From contig JAHREC010000019.1 in NCBI GenBank assembly GCA_020081605.1, positions 806,001 through 870,000 on the forward strand: 64,000 nucleotides of DNA, in the 5' to 3' direction. Within the stretch, counting starts at the first letter, position 1. Each line of letters opens with the position of its first letter. Below the pieces are notes generated by a model, which worked only from the letters and a program-made list of their open reading frames with translations, did not search any database and had not been told where the DNA came from. This DNA comes from Albifimbria verrucaria. Taxonomy: Eukaryota > Ascomycota > Sordariomycetes > Hypocreales > Stachybotryaceae. Of this stretch, positions 34,168 to 45,592 are shown in pieces. The translations under genes and the position numbers were made by a program.

Positions 34168-35070
34168 ATGCCAGCCAGACAACAGAAGTCGCGATTCCCA
34201 CCTGCTCTCCCTCCCAGCGACTGCGACAGTCCACAGCTGCGTCTCTTTCCTGATCATGACTCACCCATTGACTGGTACGAAAGGCTGGGAGCTGATGAGA
34301 ATGATCCGGGGAATGAGGGTTTTGTCTTCCGCGCCGTCATATGTCAGCGAGAGTACGCTATAAAAGTCGTAAGGCTTCCTCTATTAGGTCTTGTGGTCCG
34401 ATCTATATATATAACAACTCGTTCAGTTCAAATTCTTTGATCCCAATAGTAGGAAATTCTTCTGGGGGCCGCTTCTGGGTGAAGATACCCCGTTAGAAAC
34501 AGCTGCTTACTATTGCGACCCATTTTACAACGAATGCCGAGCCTATGGAAAACTTCAAAAACCACCAAACAAAGAAGACAAAAGTCAACAATAGCCATTC
34601 CTAGCCATGGTTACTCGTTTCTACAACCGAGAGATGAAAAAGTCCTACGTAAGCGCAATTTCGATTTTGGCCTACAACAGGTCGATCCGAATTACCAGAA
34701 GAAAAGCATCGGAGGCTGTAGGCTCAGGGCCATTATCAAGGATATTTCTTTTGAGGATCATGGAATTAACAGAAAGAATATCTCAAGAATACTCAAAGGC
34801 ATAAGGGTATTGAATCACCGAGGAGTATATAACGGTGACATTCGTTTAGATAACTTCAAAGGTGGACGGCTGGTAGATTTCGGCTCCTCATTTACCCAAC
34901 CACACTTAATCGTCAAGGCTATGAGTCAGGAAAGGGCCAAGGATCTTGAACTGATGGATCTTTCGCAATTGGAAGAAATGATCGAAGATGAAAAAATACC
35001 TGTGCCTCGCAATTTTCGGGTAATGCCTCTACCTAAGATGACTTTGAGGTCTCAAATGGAGCATAAATAG
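34168..35070 (+). CDS. Divergent protein-kinase-like protein (fungal expanded family)
   Basis: The first visible exon ends at AIKV with a GTAAGG donor, and a short intron leads to FKFFDPNSRKFFWGPLLGED. The kinase-like core reads YAIKV (beta3 lysine), then GVYNGDIRLDNFKGGRLVDF, in which HRD is replaced by NGD and DFG is kept (VDFGSS). This matches a fungal family of kinase-like proteins that typically carry YNxDIRxDNF...VDFGSSWTEPH. Loss of the HRD His/Arg makes catalysis doubtful but not excluded. There is one break at the A-run 34580-34583. The ATG at 34168 is the first plausible in-frame start, but upstream exons are possible. It is divergent from the companion gene to its left. Confidence 0.6.
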
Positions 35071-35645
35071 TATCATATAAATATGTAGCAGTATAACAAT
35101 GTTATAAATTGATTCTAGCAATGAACCGCCTAAACTACTTGGTTCAAGTATTCCAAGTAGTAGGGACTAAATATAGAGCCTCACTTTAAGTAACAAAATA
35201 TTAAAACTATTACAACTCTAGCTAATAATATAACTAAGACTATAGAATAATAATAATAGGCTATTCTCGATATATAGGAATATACATAGGAATATTAACT
35301 AATAATCCTAAAACCACGCTAGAAACTTTTATTAATATAATAATATTAAGGAAATCGCTAGAAGATTATATAAAGACTAATTAACTAAGGAATTATATAA
35401 TTATTATTTTATATCAAAAGAAGCCTTATTATTTGTTCAAGGATAATATACTCAATTATTTACCTATTCTTTACTCTGGTATAGAATAACACTGAGTATT
35501 ATAATTAAGGTAAGCAATAAATATTACATGTATATATTATGTTGCAAACTAATATCATAAGAAGAAGGACTGGGCAAAACGATTGGAGCTGAATTTGATG
35601 TAGATCGAGAGGATATATCAATTGTATACTACTTAAGTGAATTAA
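35071..35645. other. AT-rich island, probable mutated repeat
   Basis: Extremely TA-rich 35080-35560, with runs such as 'aataataataggctatt'. No gene is seen. The composition contrast with neighbours suggests RIP-like decay of a transposon remnant. Confidence 0.45.
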
Positions 35646-36085
35646 TTAACCACAGAGGATCCATCTATAGGCTGTTGTCAAGGGATCTCGTCCTGCTCTT
35701 GTTGTCAGCGGATAGGTTGGACGGTCTCGAAGATTTGGTGCCAAGTGGGGATGGCTGGAGGTAAAACAGAACAAGACGAACACAGTGGCAATAACAATGT
35801 CGGCAGAGAATATCATTACTTCATAGAGAAAACGTGAGACGAATTTGTTTGGCGTAAGAAAAATTGCTTGTACTATGTAAACCACCATGGATGCCTAGGC
35901 ACAAAGTGCAGTTACTAGCGACGGAATGCTACTGGACTCCGCCACGATCCCGACTATGGGGCTGCTGGAAAGGAGTTTCTGCCACAAAAATATGGGAACA
36001 ACGAAATAGGCAACTTTTGAGGGAACCAGCGATGCTAATTCGCAGAACCAAGACTCAGATCTGCGGCAGGGTTGTCCTAGACTAG
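35646..36085 (-). pseudogene. Possible membrane-protein relic
   Basis: An 80-codon frame starts near ATG 35885 with two hydrophobic segments (MVVYIVQAIFL and FSADIVIATVFVLFCF). A frame upstream (YFVVPIFLWQKLL near 36000) is also hydrophobic and is separated from it by a stop. It may be the end of a small integral membrane protein gene broken by one or more changes. I do not recognise the family. There are no splice signals that clearly connect the parts. Confidence 0.3.
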
Positions 36086-37488
36086 CTTACGAAGGATTTT
36101 CCATTATTACAAGACATGGCTCGGCTACGAACCCACAATCCGAGCGGATGCCCTACGCGGTGTGTTGGATTGGCTTAAAACAGAATCAAGGAAGTGGCCT
36201 ACATGATGTGATTCTAGATTCCGGCGCCCCTAATGACTGTATGCTTCGAAACAGCTGGGCAAGGCTGATTTAGCAATCCTTGCAGTGGGCGGTAGCCTGA
36301 CATGGTTAGGCTCAGTACGGTCACTTGTCCCCAAAAGAAGGATTTGCTTTTCCAGCTAAGCTGCTTCTCCATTCTGCATCACCTTGTAAGTATAGCCAAG
36401 CATTGCAGTTCACATGTTGAGTGAGTGAGCTGTCTTCAGCCTGCATTGCAAGCTATTCCCTGATCATGAACCCTAGTCTACTGTCTCATGCAACCGCATC
36501 TTTATTTTCACTTTTAAAAGTGGTGCTTGCAGGTAATGAACATAGGCGGAAAAGGCCAGGAAGCTAGACAGAGAGTCAAGAACGTGAATTCGGTTTGTTA
36601 GTAACGAATCAGCTATAGAGTTATCTACGAGCCTGGTTGATAGAGCAGAAGCTTTCTATCTAGAACTTTTCTTTCTTTCTCTAACCAGCTAATGTTTCAC
36701 GCAGCATAATCATATCGTGAGTCTAAACTCAACTCATTAAATAGGCCATATGAGTAGGATGATTAACCAACACTACTACATACCACATTCACCACCATCA
36801 TACCCACGATCCGAAAGCCTATGCTATGACAAGTTATGCAATGATTTTCAGGACCAAACACGAAGAATCAGAACATGTAGCTTAAGCTGATAAAACTTGT
36901 ATTTATAGAAGAGCCACCAAGCGACCGTTGCTTCCGACGAATAGAAAAGTGGTGTGCTTACATTAAGGAGCGATGGCGCTCAAAGACTGCAGCCCCTCCT
37001 GTAGTAAGGACAAGCAAGATGATTTTAAAGACATGAGGATTCCGCATATTGTGTCTGAAGTAAAGCCGACTAGCCATCAGTAATACACAGTCCCTGACGC
37101 ACCTTCTGCCTTATTTCCTAGAGCTACTCTCATCGATTAATAACAGCCCCTACATGACCCAGGTTTTAATCTTTACCTTCTCAACTTAAATAAGCAGTCC
37201 ATCAATCGCAGTACCCGTCTACTCTGTATCTATATACGTAAAGGTAAGTATACGCGATCGTCACAAATATCCTTGCAAAATTCAACAAATCAAATCGCCT
37301 CGGTCCAGAGCCTCGCGTTAACTTATTTAGGCTGCAACAAACGGCACACCCATCTATGCATGGCCCCTCAGTTCACCAGGCATCTCCCTGCTGGTTGATC
37401 CGACCCCGCAAGACGCGTCCAGGCACATCCAGCGAGGGTTACTAAAGTAAGAACCAAGGCCAGCCACGCTGACCCTCGCCTAGAAGCG
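36086..37488. other. Intergenic, upstream of the J-domain/hydrolase gene
   Basis: About 1.4 kb without recognisable genes. It has short frames only and no repeat partner seen in this window. Confidence 0.4.
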
Positions 37489-40400
37489 ATGTCTGAGACA
37501 ATCTCGTGCCCCAGGCACGAGCAATTTGTGCCCTCAGAGTTCTCAGCCTCCGATCCCTACCATGTTCTCGGCATTAGTCAAAGCGTGGACCGCAAGGCTG
37601 TCAAAGCTGCCTTCCGAAAAATTGCTCTTAGAATCTACCCAGATAGACATCAACATCCCGATGTCAACCAGTCTATGCAAGAAGAGTTTATGCGAGTCCG
37701 CAACGCATACAAACTATTGTCAAATGAGAAGAGCAGGAATGAGTATCATGAGAGAATCAAACTTGCGGCTCGACCGGTTCAGTATGGCAACTGCGATACC
37801 ACGTTCCAAGCACAGAACTCTAGCCCAAGACACCATTTGCGTAATGACCGAGTTGATGCAGACTATTCTGAAGAACAAGAGCCGTTGAGGCAGACGGCTC
37901 CATTGAGAACCTCCACCACCACTGCTGCTACAGATATCCAGGATGATGCCGAAAGAGAGGAGTTCATCCGGCTTGCTTTAAGGCTATTTGATGAAGTAGG
38001 CAAGCGAAGACCTTACGGTGCGAATTACCTCCTACTAACTTGCCTCAGACCAAAAATAACAACACTTTTTCTGGCATACTAACATCAGCTTTAACCCCGA
38101 ATGGCCATTCGCCGTTCATGGAGGAGCAGATCAGACAGAGAAACGAGGCTTTCAAGAATCTAATGGCCAATCACCCATCCGCATCTCGTCCCGTAAGTCC
38201 TATGGTTAGACAAAGAAGCGAAACAGATGCAGTGAAATCGCCCATCAGAAAGATGTATGCCATCCCTGCCGAGCAGCTTAATCTCGAAATTTTGAACCCG
38301 ACTCTGGAAGAAAGACGCGTCGATGTGGTAGCGGTCCATGGGCTGGGTGCTATCCCAAATATTACCTGGAAAGAGAAGACGTCAGGCATTAATTGGCTTT
38401 CTCACGAAGACATGTTGCCAAAAGCTGTTCCTGAGGCAAGGATCCTAAGGTTTGGTTACGACTCTTTATGGATGGGAGAAACGCCAATTCGAACATCTTT
38501 ATCTACCATCGCATACAAGCTGTTGTTGAGCTTGAACATGATGAGAGTGGTATTTCAACCGTGGAATAAACTTTTTGGTTGTATGGCGGCTTACGAGGTA
38601 TGCAGGCGGAATTACGCAGACCACTAATCTTCATTGGCCATTGCTTTGGTGGTTTAGTTATTGAACGGGTATGAATGGGGCTATATGGGCGTATTACTGT
38701 CCTCGCTGATCCAGGATTAGGCTTTGAACCTCGCCAAGATGCGGCCAGAGAAGTATCCAGGCATCTTTGATTCGTCCGTCGGTGTGGTGTTTCTTGGTAC
38801 GCCTCATCGCGGATCAAGATCGTTTACACGAGAGAGCGCTCTGTTGGCAGCTATCGCCGCCTCGTCTGATCTTTCGCAACATCTTGAGTCGGAACTATTG
38901 AACACCATGACATCCGATACTGGCACTCTTCTTGATGTTGCTGACGATTTTGTTACCCTTTGCACTGACGGAGGACCTATGATCTCGTGTTTCTTTGAAC
39001 AGCGCTCATCTCTGATTGGAAAAGTCATAGGGAGAGCCGACATTAATGTAAGTCGTGTTTTCTTGAGATTCTACAGAACAGAAATATATTCTAACAATAA
39101 CTACAGGAATTCATTGTTGATTCAACGAGCGCGACGTTTGATGGTCATCCCAAACATGGACTGGAGGTGGATCATTTCAGCCTCAACAAGTTTAACAGCC
39201 CAACGAATCCTCATTATGTACAGGTCTGCGCAGAGATTGTGCGTTTTTACAAGATAGCTCTGACCAAATCTGAGGATCCTGACCACAATAATCTTGAGAT
39301 AGGATTTGTCTCCGAAACTACAGGCAACCCTTCCGCTCAAGCTGCAAAACCTAGTGCATCTCAGCTCTGGAACCAGTTGAGATGCCATCAATCTAGCCCG
39401 ACATTATCTGTACCCAATAGTACAAGGCCACGAAACAGGCAATGGAAAAGCGAGGCAGGTGTAACATCAACTGAAGCCTCCAACATTTCCGGAAGAATAC
39501 CTCTAGATCAAGACGTACCTGAGGACTTGACCAAGGATCCTGAAGAGGTTGTGCGTAAAGGAGCAGTCAAGGAATTATGGGAAGAAGAAGAGCGAAAAGT
39601 TGCCGCTCTCCAAGAAGGGGAATACCAGAAACGCGTCACAGAAGAGAAGCAAGCCGCCGAACAATTCTTCCTTGATGGTCTCAAGAAGAGAATGGCAAAA
39701 TACGGAATTGTTGACCCTGAAATCATCCTAAAGGAGCACCCTGTACCAAGAGATGAGGAGCTATCTGAGCAAGAGGTAAAGGACAAGAGGGCATGGTACC
39801 TCAATCATCTTAAAGGGGTCTTGATAGAAGAAGGCATGGATGGTGGTCAAATTGACGAGATCCTTAACGATCATGGCGAGACAATGGTTCTCGATGGCAT
39901 CGAGACGACAGTCACTAGAATGGCGAAGAAGTGGGTTTCTAGAAGGTTGCTGGACGCTTACGAGATTCCGTGGCAGTATGACGAGGTGCGTCCAATTTTC
40001 ATCTTTTACACGTTTGATTCTTAGCCGCTTTGACTCACGCACGATTGCAGAACGATCGGTCCACCATTATTATCAAGCGTTGGGTACCAGACTACGAACA
40101 GGCTTTTCTGTGGGACCATTCGCAAGCGCTTCGCACGGATCGTGGCCGAAAGGAACACCGTGATCAAAACCGCCTGAAAGCAAACGAGGAATGGCCCGAG
40201 GACTGGCCGCCGTATATCCACGAGAAGTATACAGCAAATACGATGCAGGAAATGACCCCATCAGAGCAAGCATTCATACAATATACAAGAGAAAGTTCCG
40301 CTAAACGCCAAAATAGCGTTATAGATGAGTATAAGTACGGACTTGACCAAAAGAGGGAGAAGGGAAGAAGAAAGGAGAGGAGAGGATCGATGGCGAAGTC

Positions 40401-40796
40401 AAGGTCAAGGAGTATTCCATATAGGCCGACAGAGGTAAATCTGCGAGACGCAAAAGGAAAGCAGGGCAAATCTCACAAAAGCTCCTACCTGTATTCACTA
40501 GCCGCGTTCTTCGGTGGTGCATATCTCTATGGTTCTTGGAAAAATCCAGACGCAACTCAGCTTTCGTGTCACTTACCTCGAGAAGCTCGCTCCGACGAAA
40601 CGCCAGCACAGATTCTGCACGCTCGGCACCAGACCCGGAAGAAGTTGCTAGGCGAAGGAGGAACTCACGTACTCTGAGCGGTGATCGAGGCTCCAGGAGA
40701 GGGAGGTCGCGTCGTCGGGCGAGCTCAGTGCTCAGTGTATCTCGGCTGAGATTTGTTCCTCCAAGGCTGTATAGAAACGAAAGCTATTATCGTTAA
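37489..40796 (+). CDS. J-domain-like plus alpha/beta-hydrolase (SesB/DUF676-like) multidomain protein
   Basis: ATG 37489 opens a J domain: DPYHVLGISQSVDRKAVKAA, ALRIYPDRHQHPD and AYKLLSNEKSRNEY. The invariant HPD is YPD here, so Hsp70 stimulation is doubtful. A hydrolase domain follows (DVVAVHGLGAIPNITW, nucleophile elbow GHCFGG with Cys at the Ser position, FLGTPHRGS). Then comes a Glu/Lys-rich coiled stretch and a C-terminal module ending IIIKRWVPDYEQAFLWDHS, which I know from several fungal multidomain proteins. The extreme tail is Arg/Ser-rich (LRRNASTDSARS). Clear introns are 38669-38720, 39048-39106 and 39986-40050. Added bases are needed near 38040 (J to hydrolase join), 38533 and 40535. 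If the first is not a sequence error, these are two adjacent genes. Confidence 0.75.
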
Positions 40797-41329
40797 ACAA
40801 CTGTACACAATGCTAGCGAATATTGATCAAGAAGATTTAATGGTGGTCGAATTATAAAACCGGCATCAGTTCTAAAGCAGGAATATGGGCCACGGTTTCC
40901 TGAACTTGGACATACGATTGTGGTTGCCCGAGTACCAAGATTAATATGCCAATATGAATAGTATGCATCAAATAGTAGAGTCAAACGTCACGCTATGTAG
41001 GGAAGCGCGTTTGCTGCGCGAGGAGATATCACTTGTATGTCCAACACACTAAGAGCGGACAGCGGCCGTCTAGATGTAATCAAGGATTAACGGTTGTATG
41101 CTCTCTGCTAGGCAACTGATTCTCACCAAGGGTGATAATAACGAGCTAGACGATGTAGCTTTGTACCCTAGCGGCCGGCGCTATATTCATAGGCATGAGA
41201 TAATTGGGATCATTAAAGGCTGCATTCCGTACCTAGGTTGGATCACGATCTGAGATGCAGTACCTCAAATATGCACTTATTGGGGCATGCGGCCGAAACT
41301 GCCGTACAATCCTGAGTCGACATTTGGTA
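40797..41329. other. Intergenic 3' of the J-domain/hydrolase gene
   Basis: About 530 bp; no gene or repeat partner recognised. Confidence 0.4.
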
Positions 41330-41477
41330 CTGGTTGTAATGTGTCTGACCGAGCCATGTATATTCAATAACTCCAGGTTTCTTAATCCCGCTTACCATAG
41401 CCATCTTATCTCCTATTAAGAGTTTAAAGGCTGCTGGTAACCGCTTAATAGGAGAGGCTATATTAGTTCCTGAACCT
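41330..41477. repeat. Block A of the segment duplicated at 27491-27636
   Basis: About 148 bp lying 3' of the 7TM gene, shared in the same orientation with 27491-27636, with scattered substitutions. The companion block B (42165-42235) lies inside the last exon of the 7TM gene. Confidence 0.8.
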
Positions 41478-41902
41478 ATGAGGTCTTAGTCAGGTATATA
41501 ATAGAATAATAATAGAATAATAATAGATTTCTTTTTTATAATTATTTAGCTATTATAAAAATTATTACATATAGTATCTATTATAAATTATAATAATAGA
41601 TAGCCGTTAATACAAAATAACTTTAGTCTTTGCTTCTCTCCGCATCTCTGTTAGTAAATGAGCAGATAGTAGCTATAAAAGCAGCGATCTAATTTTCGTC
41701 ACACTATACAAATTCTAGAGCAAGCAAAGAATTGGTCTATAGATTCACGAGTTGAAGTTTACAAGCAGCTATATGACAGGCGTGATATCTATCTCACGAT
41801 AGTCACTACAGCACCTCAATACTCACTTTAAGTACCCGTGTCTCCCTTTCGCTTCTTAGGGCTGAGCACTTGCTGGTTTGATCTTAGTCGTGTCCTACTT
41901 GG
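41478..41902. other. AT-rich spacer 3' of the 7TM gene
   Basis: About 420 bp, with dense ATTATA runs at 41495-41615; nothing else recognised. Confidence 0.4.
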
Positions 41903-43234
41903 CTACATAGCAGGCTCAGGCCGTGATAAACCTGTGTCAAGATGGATACCAGTTTCGTCAATTCTCTTATAGTTACTTCGAGCTTTGGCGCCGTTCATCC
42001 CGCTTTGAGTTGGTGCATTCGCTGGTCGCTTGGACGTATCTTTTAGGCCTTTCGGTTTCCACTTCAATGCCTTTGGCACGGACGGCGCACAATAAACGAT
42101 GATCATACATGCCATCTCTGCCGCGAGCCAGAGGGACATGCCTGGAGCTGTATAGGTGACATCGTCGCTAGTCCAGAACATAACCGAGAACGCGACCGCG
42201 CAGGCGGCACACACACAAGCCCTACATAATCTTGTCAATGCAATTTCCAGGAAGTGGGAAAACTTTCTTACAGCAATCCCACCATAAAGACGAAAGATAT
42301 GCCAATCTTCTGGGATTTGTTCATGTTCAGGCCCCAGATAATCTTCTGTGGAATACAGAAGATAATCAGATCAAAAACTAGATTTATAGAAGTCCCAGGG
42401 ACAATAGTCGCATTCTCACTCCAGTAGGTAGTACCAGGAACTGTAAAGTCGTAGACTTGGAGGCGATGTTACCATATGTATCTAAGAAGGGAACATTGGA
42501 TTCATAGGAGGCCTTAGGACGACTCTGAAGGCCACGCTATGACGTGTGAAGTGTTGAGGGTGAACACTCACTTCTCCGGTAGGGTGTAGCACAAACATTT
42601 TTCAGTATGATGCTGATTACGTAGAAGGCGACATTGATAACAATTGAGCCCGAGCAGACCCAGTAAAAGAGTCCCGTGTTCCATGCGGAACAAAGATTCG
42701 GATCCATTCTCTCAGTATGACGGTCTTCAGAATGGCTAGAACAACGCAATAACAATGAGAGACGACGTGAATAACCTTGGAAGCATTAGGTTAGGCGGTA
42801 CTTATTAAACAATTCTCCTGGGTAATTAGCTCACAAAGAGAAAATCAAGGAACCCCTCATTGTCATATCCCATTGGTGTACGAAGAAGCCATGTCTCGCT
42901 ATCAGCCAGTAGATCATGGCATTATAAGTAACGAAGAAGCCCTGATCAGTGTTAAAAACCTAGGTCTTGAGAAAATGGTGGCTTGAGAAGACTCACGTAG
43001 CCCACGAGAGCAGCATCTGCAGCATCCATGCGTGTTAGATACACTCGATGGGTTCGTTATCATGCACCTACAGTCATCCAATCTAACCTGCTTTATCCTG
43101 ACAATGCGAGCAATGGCGTGCAACGCGGTAAAAACGGTGGCGATGATGATGAGAAACGATAGAGTGAATAGCGCAATGGCATTCTTGTTATCTGGGTTAT
43201 CCAAGTTTGATTCTTGTCCGCCTGGCGGCTTCAT
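41903..43234 (-). CDS. Fungal rhodopsin-domain 7TM integral membrane protein (PTH11-related)
   Basis: ATG at 43234 begins a short extracellular N-terminus and TM1 (ALFTLSFLIIIATVFTAL). RIKQVRLDD, the conserved family start of loop 1, follows. Further exons give GYGFFVTYNAMIYWLI and FFVHQWDMTMR, VIHVVSHCYCVVLAILKTVI with LREWIRIFVP, VINVAFYVISIIL, and FDLIIFCIPQKIIWGLNM. The last exon carries RLCRACVCAACAVAFSVMFW, SLWLAAEMACMIIVYCAPS and a basic cytosolic tail ending at 41903. These motifs define the fungal rhodopsin/PTH11-like group of putative GPCRs at the plasma membrane; the ligand is unknown. One break at the A-run 42665-42668 (plus strand) needs one base. Part of the last exon (42165-42235) is duplicated in the 27.5 kb relic. 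Confidence 0.8.
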
Positions 43235-44428
43235 CGCAGGTCTATTGAAGAACTCCTGCTGCTGCTCGAGTGGCAGAGTGTGTATCTGGTCTGGGGAAAA
43301 GACATTTCTCCACCGCCGACTACATCGGCAAAGACTGAGTCTTCGTCAAGGCCTGGTAGTCGAGAGCAAATGCGATTTCATAAACTATGAAGTTTCACTA
43401 GCAGAAACGCGTCTAGATTGAATTAATCGATGCGAAATACAAACTATTATAGGCCAAGCCTACCTTGAAGGATTTGATGCATGGGAGCGGGGTAGGTTGC
43501 AACAAGAGGAAGCTTGTAATGCCGTCAATTACATACACCATGTTCGCTGCGAATCGTATTTATAGTAGTGCCGGATTTGCTTAAATCTCGCGCTAGAATT
43601 TTCCGGAGATGGCTTTTGTAAATGTTTAGACGGCATGATAAAAAGAAGCATTACGCGTGTATGTTGATACAAGAAGCGTGCCTGAGTGGAAAGTCCTCAA
43701 TGCCGCAATTCGGTTCTTTCACTGTCCATAGCTTCCTCATCTGAAGCCTTGAACCATTTGCCTCCGAGACAGGCTGTGTAAAGCTTGTAGCCATTGGAAT
43801 GTCAGGCTTGGGTTATATTGCCGCTCACGAAGTGGGGTTGTAGAGGAATACCTCGCCGAGTAAGAGTAGAATCCTACGTGATGGCAAGGTAACATTTTGA
43901 TCAATTCGGGTATGCTGGTCATGAGAATGACCCATAAATGATAACAATCAAGTATCGAATATACTGCAGCAGGCCTTAGCGCAGCTGCCTACAGGCGTGA
44001 GTATAAGGGCCTAAGGACTATAAGTTTTATAGATGTTAGATATATAATGCGGGTTTGTTCCAATCCTCTAAGTACTTAACATCTCTAGCACTTTAGATAT
44101 TTGACGTATTCAAGTGATGAATTGCAGATTTCGACAAAACATCTCCCATGTCAAACATGCTCCCAGACTCAAAAGGGCTGCCAGAGAGTGGGCCTTGACT
44201 CCTCAGCAAGGTCTCTCTTACAACACGATGACCGCCGACCCGTTCCGAAACTGAAATAACCAGTCCTCGGCCTCATTTTGCTTGCAAGGTGCGGGATGGA
44301 TAACGGGGACATTGTTTAGAGCTCACATGATACAGCATAGAAGTATACGTCCGTGAACCTCATCAAAAGCAAGAATCCCGTCATTGGCTGATCAGCGCTA
44401 CATGATCAAGTGCTTTCGCCATTACTTT
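43235..44428. other. Intergenic upstream of the 7TM gene
   Basis: About 1.2 kb without recognisable genes. Confidence 0.4.
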
Positions 44429-45079
44429 TTACTTTTTCGCGCTTGTCGAATATCCGCCTTGCCTCGCCAAGTGCTGAGAGACAAAGTAAAACTTCCCCGT
44501 CTGATGCAACGTCGCATGCCCAACCATTCCCTCCCGTGTTCGGTACACTAGGCCTCGAAACAGTCCGACCTTCATCCCACGATCCTGTCGAGGGCTCCGG
44601 CCCTCTGTAAACCCACACCAAAGCTCTCTCATAGCTTTCTCCATAGATCTGGCTGCCATTCCTCGCCTTTGCTCCTGGCTCATGTCTTTCCCAGCCTCCC
44701 GCGTTGCCTGCAGCTTTCTCATGAGCACCTCCACCTTAGTCACCTCGTCTTCGCTCAGGTCTTTCTCAACAATGCCGTCTGCTATGCTGTGTTTCACGCC
44801 ACCCTCCTGGTTCGTCGAAGTCTGCGGGATTTCCTCCCTGTTTATAGGGTCTTCTACATCGCCCGCCAAGCTCAAGATAGCCTTTCGCATGTCCTCAAGG
44901 TCATCGCGGTCGAACCCAAAAGTCTAGACTCTCTGGATCCAGCTCATTGTCGTTTGTCTCCTCCTGGCCGTCCTTGAAGTCGCCGAAATCTGATAGTGCA
45001 TCATCAGCACCTAGCTGAGCCCAATCATTGGACTCTAAGGCTTCCTTGACCCATGAGGTGCCTGTCTTTTCTGATGATT
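44429..45079 (-). pseudogene. Truncated IRC6/p34-like (adaptin-binding) C-terminal fragment
   Basis: After a CTAACAG acceptor near 45080 the minus strand reads TSWVKEALESNDWAQLGADD, DPESLDFGFDRDDLEDMRKA and VEVLMRKLQATREAGKDMS, then QEQRRGMAARSMEKAMREL. This is the C-terminal helical part of fungal IRC6/p34 (alpha/gamma-adaptin binding) proteins. The N-terminal GTPase-like domain is absent upstream, where unrelated sequence and a repeat begin. The frame does not stop at the usual REL end but runs 60 codons into unrelated sequence. The join at the DF-GF position also needs one base removed (or two added), unlike the other breaks. I read it as a 5'- and 3'-truncated copy; the functional gene would be elsewhere. 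Confidence 0.5.
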
Positions 45080-45408
45080 CTGTTAGTGGCTATTCGGCGA
45101 CATTTTGGTAATATAAACCCCCAAATTCATTGGATTCCTGCTCCTTGCTGCCACCTTATCGAATATGCATAAATTCAAGACCAAGCGCTACGACTGGCTG
45201 TTCCGTTGCCTCGAGCACCCATCGGCCCGCGGAGCCCGCCAGCTGCTTCACCCCGATTTCTCTTTTCCATATTCCATATTTGGTCAAACTGACCATTGTC
45301 TCAGCCTTGGCCTAGGTAATCCATTTATACGAGACCATAGTTCCACGATGGGTACCAAATGGCTGGCTAGCCGTATGAATCTTATTCTTTTCTGCATAAT
45401 TCGATGAT
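45080..45408. other. Spacer upstream of the IRC6-like fragment
   Basis: About 330 bp. An 80-codon plus-strand frame (45165-45407) covers most of it but shows no family resemblance or splice signals. Confidence 0.3.
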
Positions 45409-45592
45409 AGCCCACAATTTCAGTGTTGAGCCTTTTACCCCGACCATGCCGACAAGTAGCTGGGCTTGATTGAATGTCTTGGCGGATTTTGTAGCCGATT
45501 TAGGCTGCTTAGCTTATTCATGGACATCGCCATAGAGTAACGTAAGCGGTAAAAGGCCATCTCACCAAAGTCCGTCTTGGCTTCAAACCTGA
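45409..45592 (+). repeat. Dispersed direct repeat, copy 2 (partner at 31329-31513)
   Basis: Same-orientation counterpart of 31329-31513, with scattered differences. It sits beside the IRC6-like fragment and so marks a rearranged stretch. Confidence 0.8.

Noticed and set aside
37489..38082. Treating the J-domain segment as a separate short gene ending at 38082
   Set aside because: Possible, but the frame continues directly into family-like sequence with one added base and there is no promoter-sized gap. Kept as one gene with the alternative stated.
45165..45407. 80-codon plus-strand frame near the dispersed repeat
   Set aside because: Not recognised, no neighbouring exon, and it sits in a rearranged stretch. 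Insufficient to call.
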